A stretch of DNA of 64,000 nucleotides, taken from assembly GCA_016722045.1 (NCBI GenBank), contig JADKGY010000020.1, forward strand, positions 62,001 to 126,000, in the 5' to 3' direction. Origin of the DNA: Candidatus Opimibacter skivensis (GTDB lineage: Bacteria > Bacteroidota > Bacteroidia > Chitinophagales > Saprospiraceae). The notes beneath the pieces are model-generated. The model saw only the letters and a program-made list of their open reading frames with translations. It was not told where the DNA came from and made no database searches. This document shows, one piece after another, positions 1 through 8,622 of the stretch (positions within the stretch are counted from its first letter, which is position 1; the number at the start of each line of letters is the position of its first letter). Both the position numbers and the translations under genes were made by a program.

Positions 1-570
1 TGATATAATTAACTCTTTCCAACATGGCATTCTATGCTTGATGTTTATTTTAACTGGTGAACCATATTTTAAAATTTACGAAAACGGTTGGGATATTTCT
101 TCATATCCACACGAAAATTCCTAAAACTTTTAACGATTAATTAATTTGTTGTTCAATTTAAGCGCCCATAAAATTTATAATTAATAAATAACACTTTAAT
201 AAAGAGCTTCGAGCTTCAAAAAACCTATCAGAAAATTATGACATGTGATTTGATAGTCGAATTAAAAAAAATAAAAGTAAGATTCAAATAGGTCTTTTTG
301 ATTGTAAGAATAGAATGATAAAACAAAAATAGGTTAAACAAAAAACTTGGAAAAATTAGAAAAGTGAGGAGGATTTATTTACACTTCAAAAGGAAATTCA
401 TAGAAAGGAGACAAAAATCAGCTCAGGTAGTACAAATAACTGAAAAAAATTAAGATTTTTGTTTGATGTACTTACTTATTTAATGAATTGACACCAAATG
501 GAGTTATTCGATATTCATATTACTTGTAGAAAAATATCTCTGTATCCAATAAATTAAAAGATTTGTAATT
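1..570. other. AT-rich upstream region without recognisable gene
   Basis: Very AT-rich stretch before the three-gene cassette. I see no convincing open frame, RNA gene or repeat. A box TATCTCTG at 535-542 is one mismatch from the Bacteroidota -7 consensus TAnnTTTG and lies about 30 bases before the ATG at 571, but no -33 TTG sits at the right distance, so the promoter is only a possibility. Confidence 0.4.
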
Positions 571-1635
571 ATGAAATTCAGAATATTTAATAACGAACAA
601 TTGGAAGAGTATATATTAAGATGGTTCAATTCGGCTGTCTATTTCTCTTTGATAATTGCTCTCACATACGTTTTACTACATGTCTTTTGCAAGACACCAA
701 GGGAACAAATCAAGTTCCTAAATACTGATCAAGTCGATGCTGTTAGAACCATCCTGGGTGAGCACGATACCACTTTAAGCATTGCACAACAGGATTTGGT
801 AAATTTTGAAAGAGTAGTGATGTATCTTACTCACGTACTCGATGTAGATGATACTGCCATTGTGAAGGATAGAATCCAGATCTATTCTCTGGAGTCATTG
901 CCTACATTGTTGTCAAGTATTCCTTTCAAGGTCGGGTCATCTTTTTGGCTACATGGGCCAATGCAATATTGGGAGATTGTTTTTTGGTCAATTTTTGGTG
1001 TTATTGCCAGTATTATATACTATGGCGCGGAAGCTATAGGTAGGAGCGAATTTGATAGAAATAAAATTCCTGGACATATTGCAAAGCTTGTTTATGCTCC
1101 AATTAGCAGCCTGGTAATTATTTTCAGTTTTAGTCTTTTTGTTGCTAATGGAAGCATTATTACCACTGGGATTAGTAATGCAATTCTGGTTATAGCATTT
1201 ATTTTGGGATTCTTTTCAGGAAGGACAGTTGAATTTTTAAATCGCTTGAAGAACCTTGTTTTGCCATTAGGGAATGATTCTGTTGAAGGGGTCCCTAATA
1301 GTACATCTGAACTCCAAGGTTCAATTACAGGCAAAATCGAAGTTCTCGACGGCTCATCACCTTTGGAGATTGAACCAAAAGACATAGCTATAATCCTCCA
1401 ATCATCAGATGATCCATCGAAAATAACTTTTACTACTAACCCGGACTCGAATTTGAATTTTGAATTCAAAGAGATTGCTCCTGGTCACTATTGGCTTATG
1501 GCCGAATATGTTGAAAAAAATACTGATCTTAATAAAGCTAGAGCATTTCGAGCAGAAAGAGATCTTATTGTGAAGGATACCGATAGAGTAATAAAAGAAG
1601 ATCTTACTCTTAAGCAAATAACAGTTGCATATTAA
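571..1635 (+). CDS. Polytopic inner-membrane protein with C-terminal beta-sandwich-like domain
   Basis: I do not recognise a named family. The 354-residue product has a hydrophobic segment near residues 22-42, a soluble loop of about 85 residues, and three more hydrophobic segments near 132-152, 178-195 and 200-218. The last ~105 residues are soluble and read like a carboxypeptidase-regulatory/SpaA-type beta-sandwich: 'GSITGKIEVLDG' followed by alternating strands and 'FEFKEIAPGHYWLMAEY', the usual ending of such domains. It is followed after 8 bases by a protease gene and then by an exported protein gene, so it is probably the membrane anchor or sensor of a three-gene operon. Base composition is more AT-rich than the polysaccharide locus, which suggests horizontal acquisition. 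The domain reading is inference from pattern. Confidence 0.6.
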   Translation: MKFRIFNNEQLEEYILRWFNSAVYFSLIIALTYVLLHVFCKTPREQIKFLNTDQVDAVRTILGEHDTTLSIAQQDLVNFERVVMYLTHVLDVDDTAIVKDRIQIYSLESLPTLLSSIPFKVGSSFWLHGPMQYWEIVFWSIFGVIASIIYYGAEAIGRSEFDRNKIPGHIAKLVYAPISSLVIIFSFSLFVANGSIITTGISNAILVIAFILGFFSGRTVEFLNRLKNLVLPLGNDSVEGVPNSTSELQGSITGKIEVLDGSSPLEIEPKDIAIILQSSDDPSKITFTTNPDSNLNFEFKEIAPGHYWLMAEYVEKNTDLNKARAFRAERDLIVKDTDRVIKEDLTLKQITVAY

Positions 1636-1643
1636 GCAAATGT

Positions 1644-2555
1644 ATGCCAGTCTACTCTGAACTTCTGCCTAAATTTAATGATATACTTCCAACATTGGAA
1701 CATAATCAGGATGTTTTTGGAGTTGATATAGGATATCGATATGAGGGTCAAAAAAGAACTTCTGATCTTGCAGTTCGCATACATGCAGAGAGATTAATAC
1801 CATTTATTTCTGGCCATGATGTACAACTTATACATTATATAGCCAGTGTAAATGCAACTCACAGAATACTTGAAACAGAAGTGGATCGGAGGATTCCTAG
1901 ATTAACAATGCAACCTGGGATTAGTATAGGGTATGACACTGCAGGAACTCTTGGAATCCTTGGTTATGATGTATTTACTGGGAGCCCTAAAGAAGCTATA
2001 CTTACATGCCATCACCTTGTAAAAGGAGGGTCGCGGTGGCCAATAATGCAGCCTTCTTTTTCTGTTGACCATGGTGGAAGGCAACACATTATAGGCCTTG
2101 TGGACCGAATTGATCCTAATGGAGACGCAGCAGTAATATCCTTACTAGCAAGAAGACAATTACGTTTCGAACAGTTTGGGACGAATGACATAATTACTGC
2201 TATTGCAGAACCCGAATTGGGACAGGTAGTAATGAAATCTGGACGTTCTACAGGGATAACTGAAGGAATTATTGATGGAATAGGTACTTATTTCGTGAAG
2301 ACGCCTTTAAAAATGCGACAGGCAATATCTGCTCTCCGGATTGTTCCTGTCTCCCCTGAAAATCAAGAAAATTACGAAGTTTCTTTTGCTGGTGATTCAG
2401 GAGCACTTTGGTATAAGCAAGGATCAAAAGAAGGGATAGGAATGCTTTTTTATGGTGAGGGAAATAATGTCCCGCCTTACCTAGAATTTTCTCTTGCCCA
2501 ACCACTTCAAGAATTATTTAAACGAATGCATTTCACTTTTAATAAAATAGTTTAA
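1644..2555 (+). CDS. Cytosolic trypsin-fold (PA clan) serine protease, Nal1-like
   Basis: 303 residues with no signal peptide. The chymotrypsin/trypsin landmarks are visible in order: 'GTLGILGYD' at 101-109 (start of the fold), catalytic His in 'TCHHL' (H124 the likely base), Asp in 'NGDAAVISL' (D161), the 'KSGRSTGITEG' strand-turn at 198-208 typical of the Nal1-like/bacterial trypsin-like branch, and the nucleophile Ser in 'AGDSGALW' (S252). About 90 N-terminal residues precede the protease fold and are unrecognised. Most bacterial S1-type proteases are exported; this one is apparently cytosolic, as in peptidase-type effectors of some conflict systems. It lies 8 bases after the membrane protein gene and 1 base before the exported-barrel gene, so the three are likely co-translated. 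The protease call is firm; substrate and role are unknown. Confidence 0.75.
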   Translation: MPVYSELLPKFNDILPTLEHNQDVFGVDIGYRYEGQKRTSDLAVRIHAERLIPFISGHDVQLIHYIASVNATHRILETEVDRRIPRLTMQPGISIGYDTAGTLGILGYDVFTGSPKEAILTCHHLVKGGSRWPIMQPSFSVDHGGRQHIIGLVDRIDPNGDAAVISLLARRQLRFEQFGTNDIITAIAEPELGQVVMKSGRSTGITEGIIDGIGTYFVKTPLKMRQAISALRIVPVSPENQENYEVSFAGDSGALWYKQGSKEGIGMLFYGEGNNVPPYLEFSLAQPLQELFKRMHFTFNKIV

Positions 2556-2556
2556 T

Positions 2557-4566
2557 ATGAAAAATTCACGAACTTTAGGGCTTTCACTATCGATATTATT
2601 TTGTTTACTAAGCAGTGCAAATGCCCAGAAATTATCTAATGAAGGCGGGCATGATTTATTCAAAAAAAGAGGAATAAATGCTTACTATTTAGCTCTTCTC
2701 GCCGATTCTGCTATTACCGCGAAAATTTCAAATCCGACGATAGATAAATTAAAATTAAACCCATTTTCGTTGGATTCAAACGATTTATCTAACTTAATAA
2801 CCCTTTTACAAACCAAACAAGTTGCTTCTGAGCAAGGTCTTAATGATCTTTTCACTCTCAACCAATCTGTGATAATTGATGGTGTTGTGAAATACATAGC
2901 CGAACGTTTCAAAGCCGAAGCGACGTCTATATATGTTGAGAAGTTTAGAGAAAAACTCATGGCCCAAAAAGAATTAGTTTATATTTTTCCTCAAACCACA
3001 GATTTTCTGAATACAACAAATGTATTCAATTATGGCACTTTGGGTACAGATTTCAAAGATGCTTTCGAGATGGATTTAGAAAAAATTATGGAGAACGCTC
3101 TTAAATTACTGGAGGGTAAAGATTCACTTAAATCAGTCATGACAGACCAACCAACGCGCAATATTTTAAGGCTCTTTCTTGACATTGGAATACAAATTCA
3201 GAAGAGTCAAGAACTAACCCAAATTCTGGATTTCGTTATAACTAAATATTCAAAGGAACCTGAATTTTCAAGGGAAGTAGAATTATTCAAATTTGTTGAC
3301 GTTCTTCAATACAATTTACGCAAGATTGCCCCACCCCCGCTGCCATATGAGAACCCAAAACCAATACCATTATGGCTTGATTTTGATGGCATCAAGAAAC
3401 TAAATACAGACAGAAAAGTCGTTTTTTTCACAGCATTTCTATATTACCAATGTGAATCGATATTAGTTGATAGTATAATCTCAAACTTACTTGGGAAAGG
3501 AGAATTGGCAACATTAAAATCGATAAATTACGGTAGCATAGAAAATCTTACTAAAAAAATTAGGAGTGAATTAATTCTGCCAATTACAAATATCTACACA
3601 TATGTTGATCGTATTAATTCAACAGGCGAAATTACACCTGCTGACTATTCTAAGTTATCTGAGGCTTTAATTAATGTCACGTTATCAATAAATAGTTTAC
3701 TACCCGTTAACAACAAAATCATTAATCACGAACAAGAAACTTTGTTGATATCCATTAAGTCTATGGCTGTTGCGGTACACAATAAGAAATATGCATCTTT
3801 GATTCCAGCGGGTATAGATGTTATCAAACATGTTATTGATCAGACAGGGGCCGATACAACAAAAGCAAAAATCATTCAATTTCTAAATGAATTTAGAAAA
3901 TATGGCACTTTCATGGCAGATGTTTTAGAGACTGATAACTCGGATGAATTAAAAGAAGTTATAAAAGAACATGTTACAGACTTTACTTATTTGGATAAAC
4001 GCCAAGCAAGCTTTAGCTGGACCATTACTGGAAGTCCGGCTCTCAGGGGCGGGCTAGAGAAATTTCAATCTATTAAAGAAACAAAGGCCAATATTGGACT
4101 CTCTCTACCTATCTCTTTCGAATTCAGTTGGGGAACCTCAAAAAAAGACACAGCAAAGAACAAGGAGTATCGAAATGCCTTTGTCAAGGGCGATAGTATT
4201 AGGGAAAAGACAGGAGAATCATTCGGAATTTCATTACAAGTGGCTGATCTTGGTGCTGTTTTTAATTATAGATTGAATGACACTGAATCTGAATTACCAG
4301 AGAAGATTACATTTAAGCAAATACTTTCGCCTGGAATTTCACTTAACTATGGTTTTAAAAACACACCTATAGCTATTTCTGGAGGTATTCAATATGCACC
4401 ACTTCTCAGGCGATTTGGTCAAGATAATAACCTTGGAAATTCTACGATTTATTTTGTCAGAGCAGTATGGGACATTCCCCTTGTGAAGATAGCTGAAAGA
4501 AAGTTTCCGTTGGCCGCTACAACTTCTACCCAAAAAGTTTCAGCAAAGAAGAGTATAAAAAGATGA
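2557..4566 (+). CDS. Large exported protein with helical body and beta-barrel-like C-terminus
   Basis: 669 residues beginning with a clear signal peptide (basic start, hydrophobic core, cleavage after 'SSANAQ' near residue 24). Residues ~25-490 look mostly alpha-helical and contain no motif I know. From about 490 on ('ASFSWTITGSPALRGG', 'NIGLSLPISFEFSWG', 'ESFGISLQVADLGAVFNYRL', 'LSPGISLNYGF', 'AISGGIQYAPLLRR', 'IYFVRAVWDIPLV') alternating polar/apolar strands resemble an outer-membrane beta-barrel or barrel-like sheet. It starts 1 base after the protease gene, so it is tightly coupled to it. Likely location: periplasm/outer membrane. Function unknown; I infer that it works with the preceding membrane protein and protease. 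Confidence 0.6.
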   Translation: MKNSRTLGLSLSILFCLLSSANAQKLSNEGGHDLFKKRGINAYYLALLADSAITAKISNPTIDKLKLNPFSLDSNDLSNLITLLQTKQVASEQGLNDLFTLNQSVIIDGVVKYIAERFKAEATSIYVEKFREKLMAQKELVYIFPQTTDFLNTTNVFNYGTLGTDFKDAFEMDLEKIMENALKLLEGKDSLKSVMTDQPTRNILRLFLDIGIQIQKSQELTQILDFVITKYSKEPEFSREVELFKFVDVLQYNLRKIAPPPLPYENPKPIPLWLDFDGIKKLNTDRKVVFFTAFLYYQCESILVDSIISNLLGKGELATLKSINYGSIENLTKKIRSELILPITNIYTYVDRINSTGEITPADYSKLSEALINVTLSINSLLPVNNKIINHEQETLLISIKSMAVAVHNKKYASLIPAGIDVIKHVIDQTGADTTKAKIIQFLNEFRKYGTFMADVLETDNSDELKEVIKEHVTDFTYLDKRQASFSWTITGSPALRGGLEKFQSIKETKANIGLSLPISFEFSWGTSKKDTAKNKEYRNAFVKGDSIREKTGESFGISLQVADLGAVFNYRLNDTESELPEKITFKQILSPGISLNYGFKNTPIAISGGIQYAPLLRRFGQDNNLGNSTIYFVRAVWDIPLVKIAERKFPLAATTSTQKVSAKKSIKR

Positions 4567-4575
4567 TAGTCATAA

Positions 4576-4969
4576 GTAGCATATGCAAATTATGAGGAGT
4601 CTGAATTTAAACTCGATTCTTTAAAGAATACTCTGTATATCTGTGTTGATAATAATATCGGGTCATCTTTTGAACTTGGTATTCAAACACGTAAGAAAAA
4701 GTCAATATTCAATTGCAACAGTGAAACAAGGATTACTAATTCTAATCCTACCTTTGAATTTCCCAGAGAATGTATGAGCCACGTTGGGTTTTAATTATAG
4801 ATAACGCAATGAAATATGGGGAAACGACTACAAATGAAACGTGGTTTCCTAGTCTCTTCAATTTAGACATAGTTTTAATCAGCATACATGGAGGATAAAT
4901 TTTGATTTCGGTAGTGTTGATAAATACACATATAATTCAAAGTATTCGGGTTTTCATTTGTGTATATAG
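4576..4969 (+). pseudogene. Decayed coding sequence downstream of the cassette
   Basis: No intact gene, but protein-like open stretches follow one another in different frames: 4576-4794 (73 open codons, no ATG at its head, containing 'SLKNTLYICVDNNIGSSFEL'), then about 4800-4898, then about 4900-4969 ('FDFGSVDKYTYNSKYSGF'). Codon content looks coding and the pieces read like strands of one secreted or outer-membrane protein broken by frameshifts. I do not recognise the family. The alternative is chance openness in AT-rich DNA. Confidence 0.3.
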
Positions 4970-5002
4970 TGGATAATAAAAACCACAATTAATTCTAATT
5001 TA

Positions 5003-5596
5003 TTATTCCTGTTTTGTCAATTGTTCAACAACTTTTTCCGCTTTAGGTAATTCGACTCCTGCTTCACCCTCGATAAGCGATTTAGTAGCTTCTTTCTGCT
5101 CGATCAATGCTTTTTCTACACTTTTATTTCTTACATCAAATCTCTGATATAAAGTATCCAACAACCACAATGTTCCATAGTGAGCAGAATAAAAGGACAT
5201 AATCAAGAAGTAAAATCCAAATCCAGTAAAAATGAACGTGACAATCTTAGTGCCCAATTCACCAAACATGGCTTCCGCAGCAATTTGTAGAGCAAAAACT
5301 CCAAACAAGGACGCAAATAAAAAGAGAATCGTTGCATGAAGTAACTTTTCTCCTGATAGTGAAACCACACGTCTATCTTTCTCTTCAACAACTGAAGCAA
5401 ATCCTAAGGAAAGACCACAAAGCGTTGCTAATCCGGCAAAAACAACCCCCGAAGTTCCTAAAAAGCCATTTAAATCAGTAACAAAAAAGCGCTGTACATA
5501 CATTACTGAAACGCAAGTAAAAATAATTACTTGCCCCCAATCAAATATTCTCTTCATTATTGGCTTCCCCATAAAATCTTTTAATTGAAGATACAA
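5003..5596 (-). CDS. Small polytopic membrane protein of unknown function
   Basis: 197 residues with four hydrophobic segments (about 20-38, 44-66, 82-108 and 118-145) and a charged C-terminal tail of ~45 residues rich in Glu/Lys, probably helical and cytosolic. Internal Met codons ('MGKPIMKRIFDW') offer later starts. It points toward the three-gene cassette, so the two are convergent. AT-rich like the cassette. I do not recognise a family. Confidence 0.5.
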   Translation of the reverse strand: MYLQLKDFMGKPIMKRIFDWGQVIIFTCVSVMYVQRFFVTDLNGFLGTSGVVFAGLATLCGLSLGFASVVEEKDRRVVSLSGEKLLHATILFLFASLFGVFALQIAAEAMFGELGTKIVTFIFTGFGFYFLIMSFYSAHYGTLWLLDTLYQRFDVRNKSVEKALIEQKEATKSLIEGEAGVELPKAEKVVEQLTKQE

Positions 5597-5708
5597 TGTT
5601 AATGAGTTTTTATCGACCCATTATGGAGGCGGAAAGCCATAAGACTTTAAATTAATCTGGACTTAAATTTCCTATTTTTAACACTCTATATCAATAACAT
5701 TCTCTCCC

Positions 5709-6080
5709 GTGCTCAATGAAGCCCACGCCCGCATCAAAATCAACCAACTGCTCTCTGAAGCAGGCTGGAGATTCTTTGATGACGCACAAGGGCCAGCCAA
5801 TATCCTCCTCGAGAACCACGTAAAGATCTCCCAACAAGCCGTCGACGCTTGGGGCAATGACTACGAAAAGTCGACTCACGGCTCCGTGGACTTCCTACTT
5901 ATCGACAATCAAAACAAACCTATCTGTGTCCTCGAAGCCAAGAAGGAAAGCCTACACCCTCTAGTAGCGAAAGAACAAGCAAAGAAATACGTCAACACAG
6001 TCGGAGCCCAATTCATCATCCTCTCCAACGGCATCATCCATTATCTGTGGGATCTGAAGAAAGGAAATCCATGGAAATAA
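5709..6080 (+). pseudogene. N-terminal stump of a type I restriction enzyme R subunit (HsdR)
   Basis: 123 codons from a GTG. The product matches the N-terminal endonuclease domain of HsdR: PD-(D/E)xK residues 'GSVDFLL' (D61) and 'LEAKKE' (E76, K78), then a 'KEQAKKY' helix with the conserved Gln, then 'ILSNGIIHYLWDL', after which real HsdR proteins continue for several hundred residues into helicase motor domains. Here the frame ends three residues after 'GNPWK'. No hsdM or hsdS lies in the window. This is therefore a relic of a restriction system, although a stand-alone nuclease domain cannot be excluded from sequence alone. Confidence 0.65.
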
Positions 6081-6180
6081 TATCACCTGGAGAGAGGGGC
6101 GTTGTGATTTCATATAGATAGTTAATCTCCCCTCTCTCACAAAGAATATTGTTTCAATATGCACTTACTGTAAAAAGAGA

Positions 6181-6239
6181 GGGGTCGGGGGTGGGTTACC
6201 AAAAAAAACAACAGGGGCCGGGGGTGAGTTACCCAAAAA
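6181..6239 (+). repeat. Imperfect direct repeat, G-rich
   Basis: Two copies, 6181-6207 and 6214-6239, of a GGGGTCGGGGGTGGGTTACC-like unit followed by an A-run, in the gap between the HsdR stump and the BRO-N gene. It is one of the low-complexity tracts found in many gaps of this window. Confidence 0.6.
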
Positions 6240-6352
6240 GCATAGAAATCATTTCGTAAGAGCTAAGGAACACAAATATCCCTAATTTTAATCCTGGCCA
6301 ATTCACCAAAAATACCAGTCAGGACTTTATCACCTAAATCCAATTGAAAGCA

Positions 6353-6691
6353 ATGAGCAAACAGGAAGCAGTAAAAATATTCGAAGAAAAAAAGGTTCGT
6401 ACCCTATGGGACAATGTGCAGGAAAAATGGTTTTTCTCAATTGTGGACACAGTTGAAGTGCTAACCGAAAGCCCCAATCCCCGCAAATATTGGAGCGTAC
6501 TGAAAACCAGACTGAAAAAAGAAGGTAGCCAGTTGACTACAAATTGTAGTCAACTGAAAATGCAATCTGCCGATGGGAAATATTATAAAACCGATGTGGC
6601 TGATGCAGAACAACTTTTCAGGCTTATTCAGTCCATCCCATCTCCCAAGGCAGCAATAGTTGAGAGATTGTCTGAAGGAAAATTAATTTGA
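6353..6691 (+). pseudogene. Truncated BRO-N / DinD-like protein
   Basis: About 112 codons from the ATG at 6353; a TTG three codons upstream is less likely. The product matches the N-terminal BRO domain seen in DNA-damage-inducible protein D and phage antirepressor-like proteins: 'KVRTLWDNVQEKWFFSIVD', 'NPRKYWSVLKTRLKKEG', 'LKMQSADGKYYKTDVAD' and 'LFRLIQSIPSPKA'. In longer relatives 'SIPSPKA' leads into a second domain of well over 100 residues; here only about 12 unrelated residues follow. I read it as a 3' truncation. A functional short form is possible. Confidence 0.6.
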
Positions 6692-6804
6692 ATCCTTTTA
6701 CAAACCAGGCGGTACATTTAAGATGAATTGATGATGAAATCAGCACTCATGATCATGATACGAGCCGGATCTATTTTCAATTTTTCTTCCGTACATTTGT
6801 TTAT

Positions 6805-7103
6805 ATGAATGAGGTAGAAATACATAAAAGTGAGTTAATTCATCTGTGTGAATCCCATCAGGTTTCAAGTCTGTCTGTTTTTGGTTCCATCCAGAAGGGC
6901 AATAGCAAGTCCACGAGTGATATTGATTTTTTAGTTCGTTTTAAAAGCTTTGATTTAAAAATTATTTCTCTAACTACCTGTCATTAAAAGAAAAGCTTGA
7001 AACTATATTTAAAAGAAAAGTAGATCTGGTCGAGGAACAAACTTTAAAAAATCCTATCCTGATTCGATCAATAAATCGGAATAAGTCCCAGATCTATGGA
7101 TGA
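6805..7103 (+). pseudogene. MntA-type minimal nucleotidyltransferase antitoxin, -1 frameshift in the middle
   Basis: The first 52 codons give the MNT fold with the active-site signature 'FGSIQKGNSKSTSDIDFLV' (GS, ten residues, DxD), which AMPylates HepT in MntA/HepT pairs. The reading frame then hits a stop after residue 60. Shifting -1 at 6954-6960 (zero-frame codons TTA AAA inside the heptamer T TTA AAA) restores the rest of the family: 'NYFSNYLSLKEKLETIFKRK', 'VDLVEEQTLKNP', ending at 7103 with 'SQIYG'. The restored stop region overlaps the start of the HepT gene at 7096, the usual operon layout. Either one A was lost from an A6 run (mutation or sequencing error), or a programmed -1 frameshift makes full-length antitoxin. 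TACATTTG at 6792-6799 could be its -7 box. Confidence 0.7.
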
Positions 7104-7461
7104 ACGGATCGAGAAATGGTGTTATGATATTAAAATGGCTATTTCGGAAATAGATTCTTTTTTGGCTGAATTAAAATCAAATTCCTTTGAAGAATACCAA
7201 TCCAACTTACTATTAAAGAGAGCCATCGAAAGAGAATTCGAAATTATCGGGGAAGCTATACATCGGATCATTAAGCAAGATCCTTCCTTTTCCACTACGA
7301 TTCCGGAGGCTAAAAGTATTATCGGATTACGTAATCAAATCATCCATGCGTATGATAATATTTCAGATGAAAATATTTGGTCAATATTGGTAAATCATTT
7401 ACCAATATTGAAACAGCAAATTGATGACATCATAGGCTCTTCATCACCACCACTTCGATAA
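7096..7461 (+). CDS. hepT: HepT-like HEPN ribonuclease toxin
   Basis: 121 residues, helical, carrying the HEPN nuclease motif RX4HXY as 'RNQIIHAY' (R79, H84, Y86). In studied HepT proteins Arg and His form the RNase site and the Tyr is AMPylated by the partner MntA. The gene overlaps the last codons of the frameshifted MntA. The toxin frame is intact while the antitoxin frame is not, which is surprising if the toxin is active. The call is firm; activity is unknown. Confidence 0.8.
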   Translation: MDERIEKWCYDIKMAISEIDSFLAELKSNSFEEYQSNLLLKRAIEREFEIIGEAIHRIIKQDPSFSTTIPEAKSIIGLRNQIIHAYDNISDENIWSILVNHLPILKQQIDDIIGSSSPPLR

Positions 7462-7546
7462 AGTACATTCTTCATTGTTGAGCTTTTAAGGCATTAACTG
7501 ATAGTATTTACAAATAGTATCCTGAACAAATATTGGATTTTCACAC

Positions 7547-8293
7547 ATGAAATTATTTCTCATTTCTCTTTTAACCTTCTTAGGTATTTGCAATTCCATT
7601 CATGGACAAAGCGATGCCACAAAGATCATGGTGAAAGAAGGAATGATGGAAGTCTATAATCACGCTTTCGATTCTTTGCATCCCTTGTTGCAAAAGGTCA
7701 TCGCACGTTTGGATTCAATGACAAGAGTACAAGGAGGTGCAGAATATAGTGAGTCATATTTTGTGTACGTGACAAAAATTCATACCGATACATTGAACCT
7801 TGACAGTATTCATTTCCCGGACTTGTCCAATATCAGGATTATCGGCATAAATGGTGTTCCTTATGTTGATAAACCAGATCCTGAACAGGAGGAATGGAAT
7901 AGCATTCGGCAGGATTTCTGGTTTTGTTGGACAGATATCGTCCAGGATACATTGATATTAAAAATGAGCGGATTCATGGATTGGTGGGATGTAGAGTTTA
8001 GAGTTTTCGATCAACACATAATCGCTTATTATAACGACGGTACGAAATACGATACGATATTTAAACTCAATCTGAAGGATGAGTATTCTGCATCACTATC
8101 AGTTCCTGTTACATTGGATAAGATTTATATGAATCAATCCAGGTTTGAGCCGGGTGACGAGCTCATTGGTTTTGCTTCTTGTACTGTAGCGCCTTACTAC
8201 TTGCGAAATTATTATGATGAAAAACATCCCTTTCATATTAGGCGTGGATTTGATCTTTATTTTAGAGTAATTGCAACCGAAGCGAGCAATTAA
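7547..8293 (+). CDS. Secreted protein of unknown function
   Basis: 248 residues with an N-terminal signal peptide (hydrophobic residues 3-17, likely cleavage after 'SIHGQ'). The mature part is rich in aromatic and acidic residues with no recognised motif or lipobox. It stands alone: about 85 bases after hepT and followed by a hairpin-rich gap, so probably monocistronic. Probably periplasmic or extracellular. Confidence 0.55.
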   Translation: MKLFLISLLTFLGICNSIHGQSDATKIMVKEGMMEVYNHAFDSLHPLLQKVIARLDSMTRVQGGAEYSESYFVYVTKIHTDTLNLDSIHFPDLSNIRIIGINGVPYVDKPDPEQEEWNSIRQDFWFCWTDIVQDTLILKMSGFMDWWDVEFRVFDQHIIAYYNDGTKYDTIFKLNLKDEYSASLSVPVTLDKIYMNQSRFEPGDELIGFASCTVAPYYLRNYYDEKHPFHIRRGFDLYFRVIATEASN

Positions 8294-8308
8294 AATAATA
8301 CGGTTGAG

Positions 8309-8468
8309 CGTAGGCTGCGCCTACGTTCGAGCGTCAGCAAAACTCTGTTTTGCGAAATAATGATTTACAGCAGGTAAATTTGTATTGCGCGAAATTAAAA
8401 AGTGCAAAAAACGCAAAACAGAGTTTTGCTGACGCCAAGTCGTAGTTACAAACTACGCCTAACCGTGC
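8309..8468. repeat. Cluster of four perfect 7-3-7 hairpins
   Basis: Four perfect inverted repeats with 7-base arms and 3-base loops: CGTAGGC/TGC/GCCTACG (8309-8325), GCAAAAC/TCT/GTTTTGC (8337-8353), GCAAAAC/AGA/GTTTTGC (8413-8429) and CGTAGTT/ACA/AACTACG (8441-8457), the last followed by CCTAACCGTG. The outer and inner pairs use related words in opposite order, so the whole 150-base block is roughly a palindrome of palindromes. The first two hairpins recur, in the same order and spacing, at 49429-49473; the last recurs at 10765 and 12619. Confidence 0.8.
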
Positions 8469-8475
8469 TCCTTTT

Positions 8476-8620
8476 ATTGCCGCAAATTTCGCAGATTTCC
8501 ACAAATTAATAACTCACGCAGTTTATATTCCTCTTCTACCATTTCTGCCCCTTCTGCCCTTTCTACCCTGGTTGCTGAGCTGCAGCACAAGGTTGAGTAA
8601 AGCAGGTCGAAGCATCCACC
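8476..8620. repeat. Dispersed intergenic repeats (TTGCCGCAAATT and GGTTGCTGAGC types)
   Basis: Two repeat words shared with distant gaps. TTGCCGCAAATTTCGC...ACAAATTAAT (8480-8510) recurs inverted at 56963-57003. GGTTGCTGAGCTGCAGCACA plus AGGTTGAGTAAAGCAGGTCGAAG (8573-8614) recurs inverted at about 57425-57465 and, degenerate, at about 55704-55740. A pyrimidine-rich stutter (8530-8572) lies between them. Confidence 0.55.
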
Positions 8621-8622
8621 TT

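Noticed and set aside
1092..1617. Open frames on the minus strand within the membrane protein gene
   Set aside because: They lie wholly inside a well-supported + strand gene, have no domain pattern and are typical antisense shadows.
571..4566. Retron, CBASS or Gabija-type known defence system
   Set aside because: No reverse transcriptase, nucleotide cyclase, UvrD/TOPRIM or other hallmark domain is visible in the three proteins.
5709..6691. A functional type I restriction-modification system
   Set aside because: Only the first ~120 residues of HsdR remain and neither hsdM nor hsdS is present.
8309..8457. CRISPR array
   Set aside because: Repeats are self-complementary hairpins of different sequence with irregular gaps and no equal-length spacers; no cas genes.
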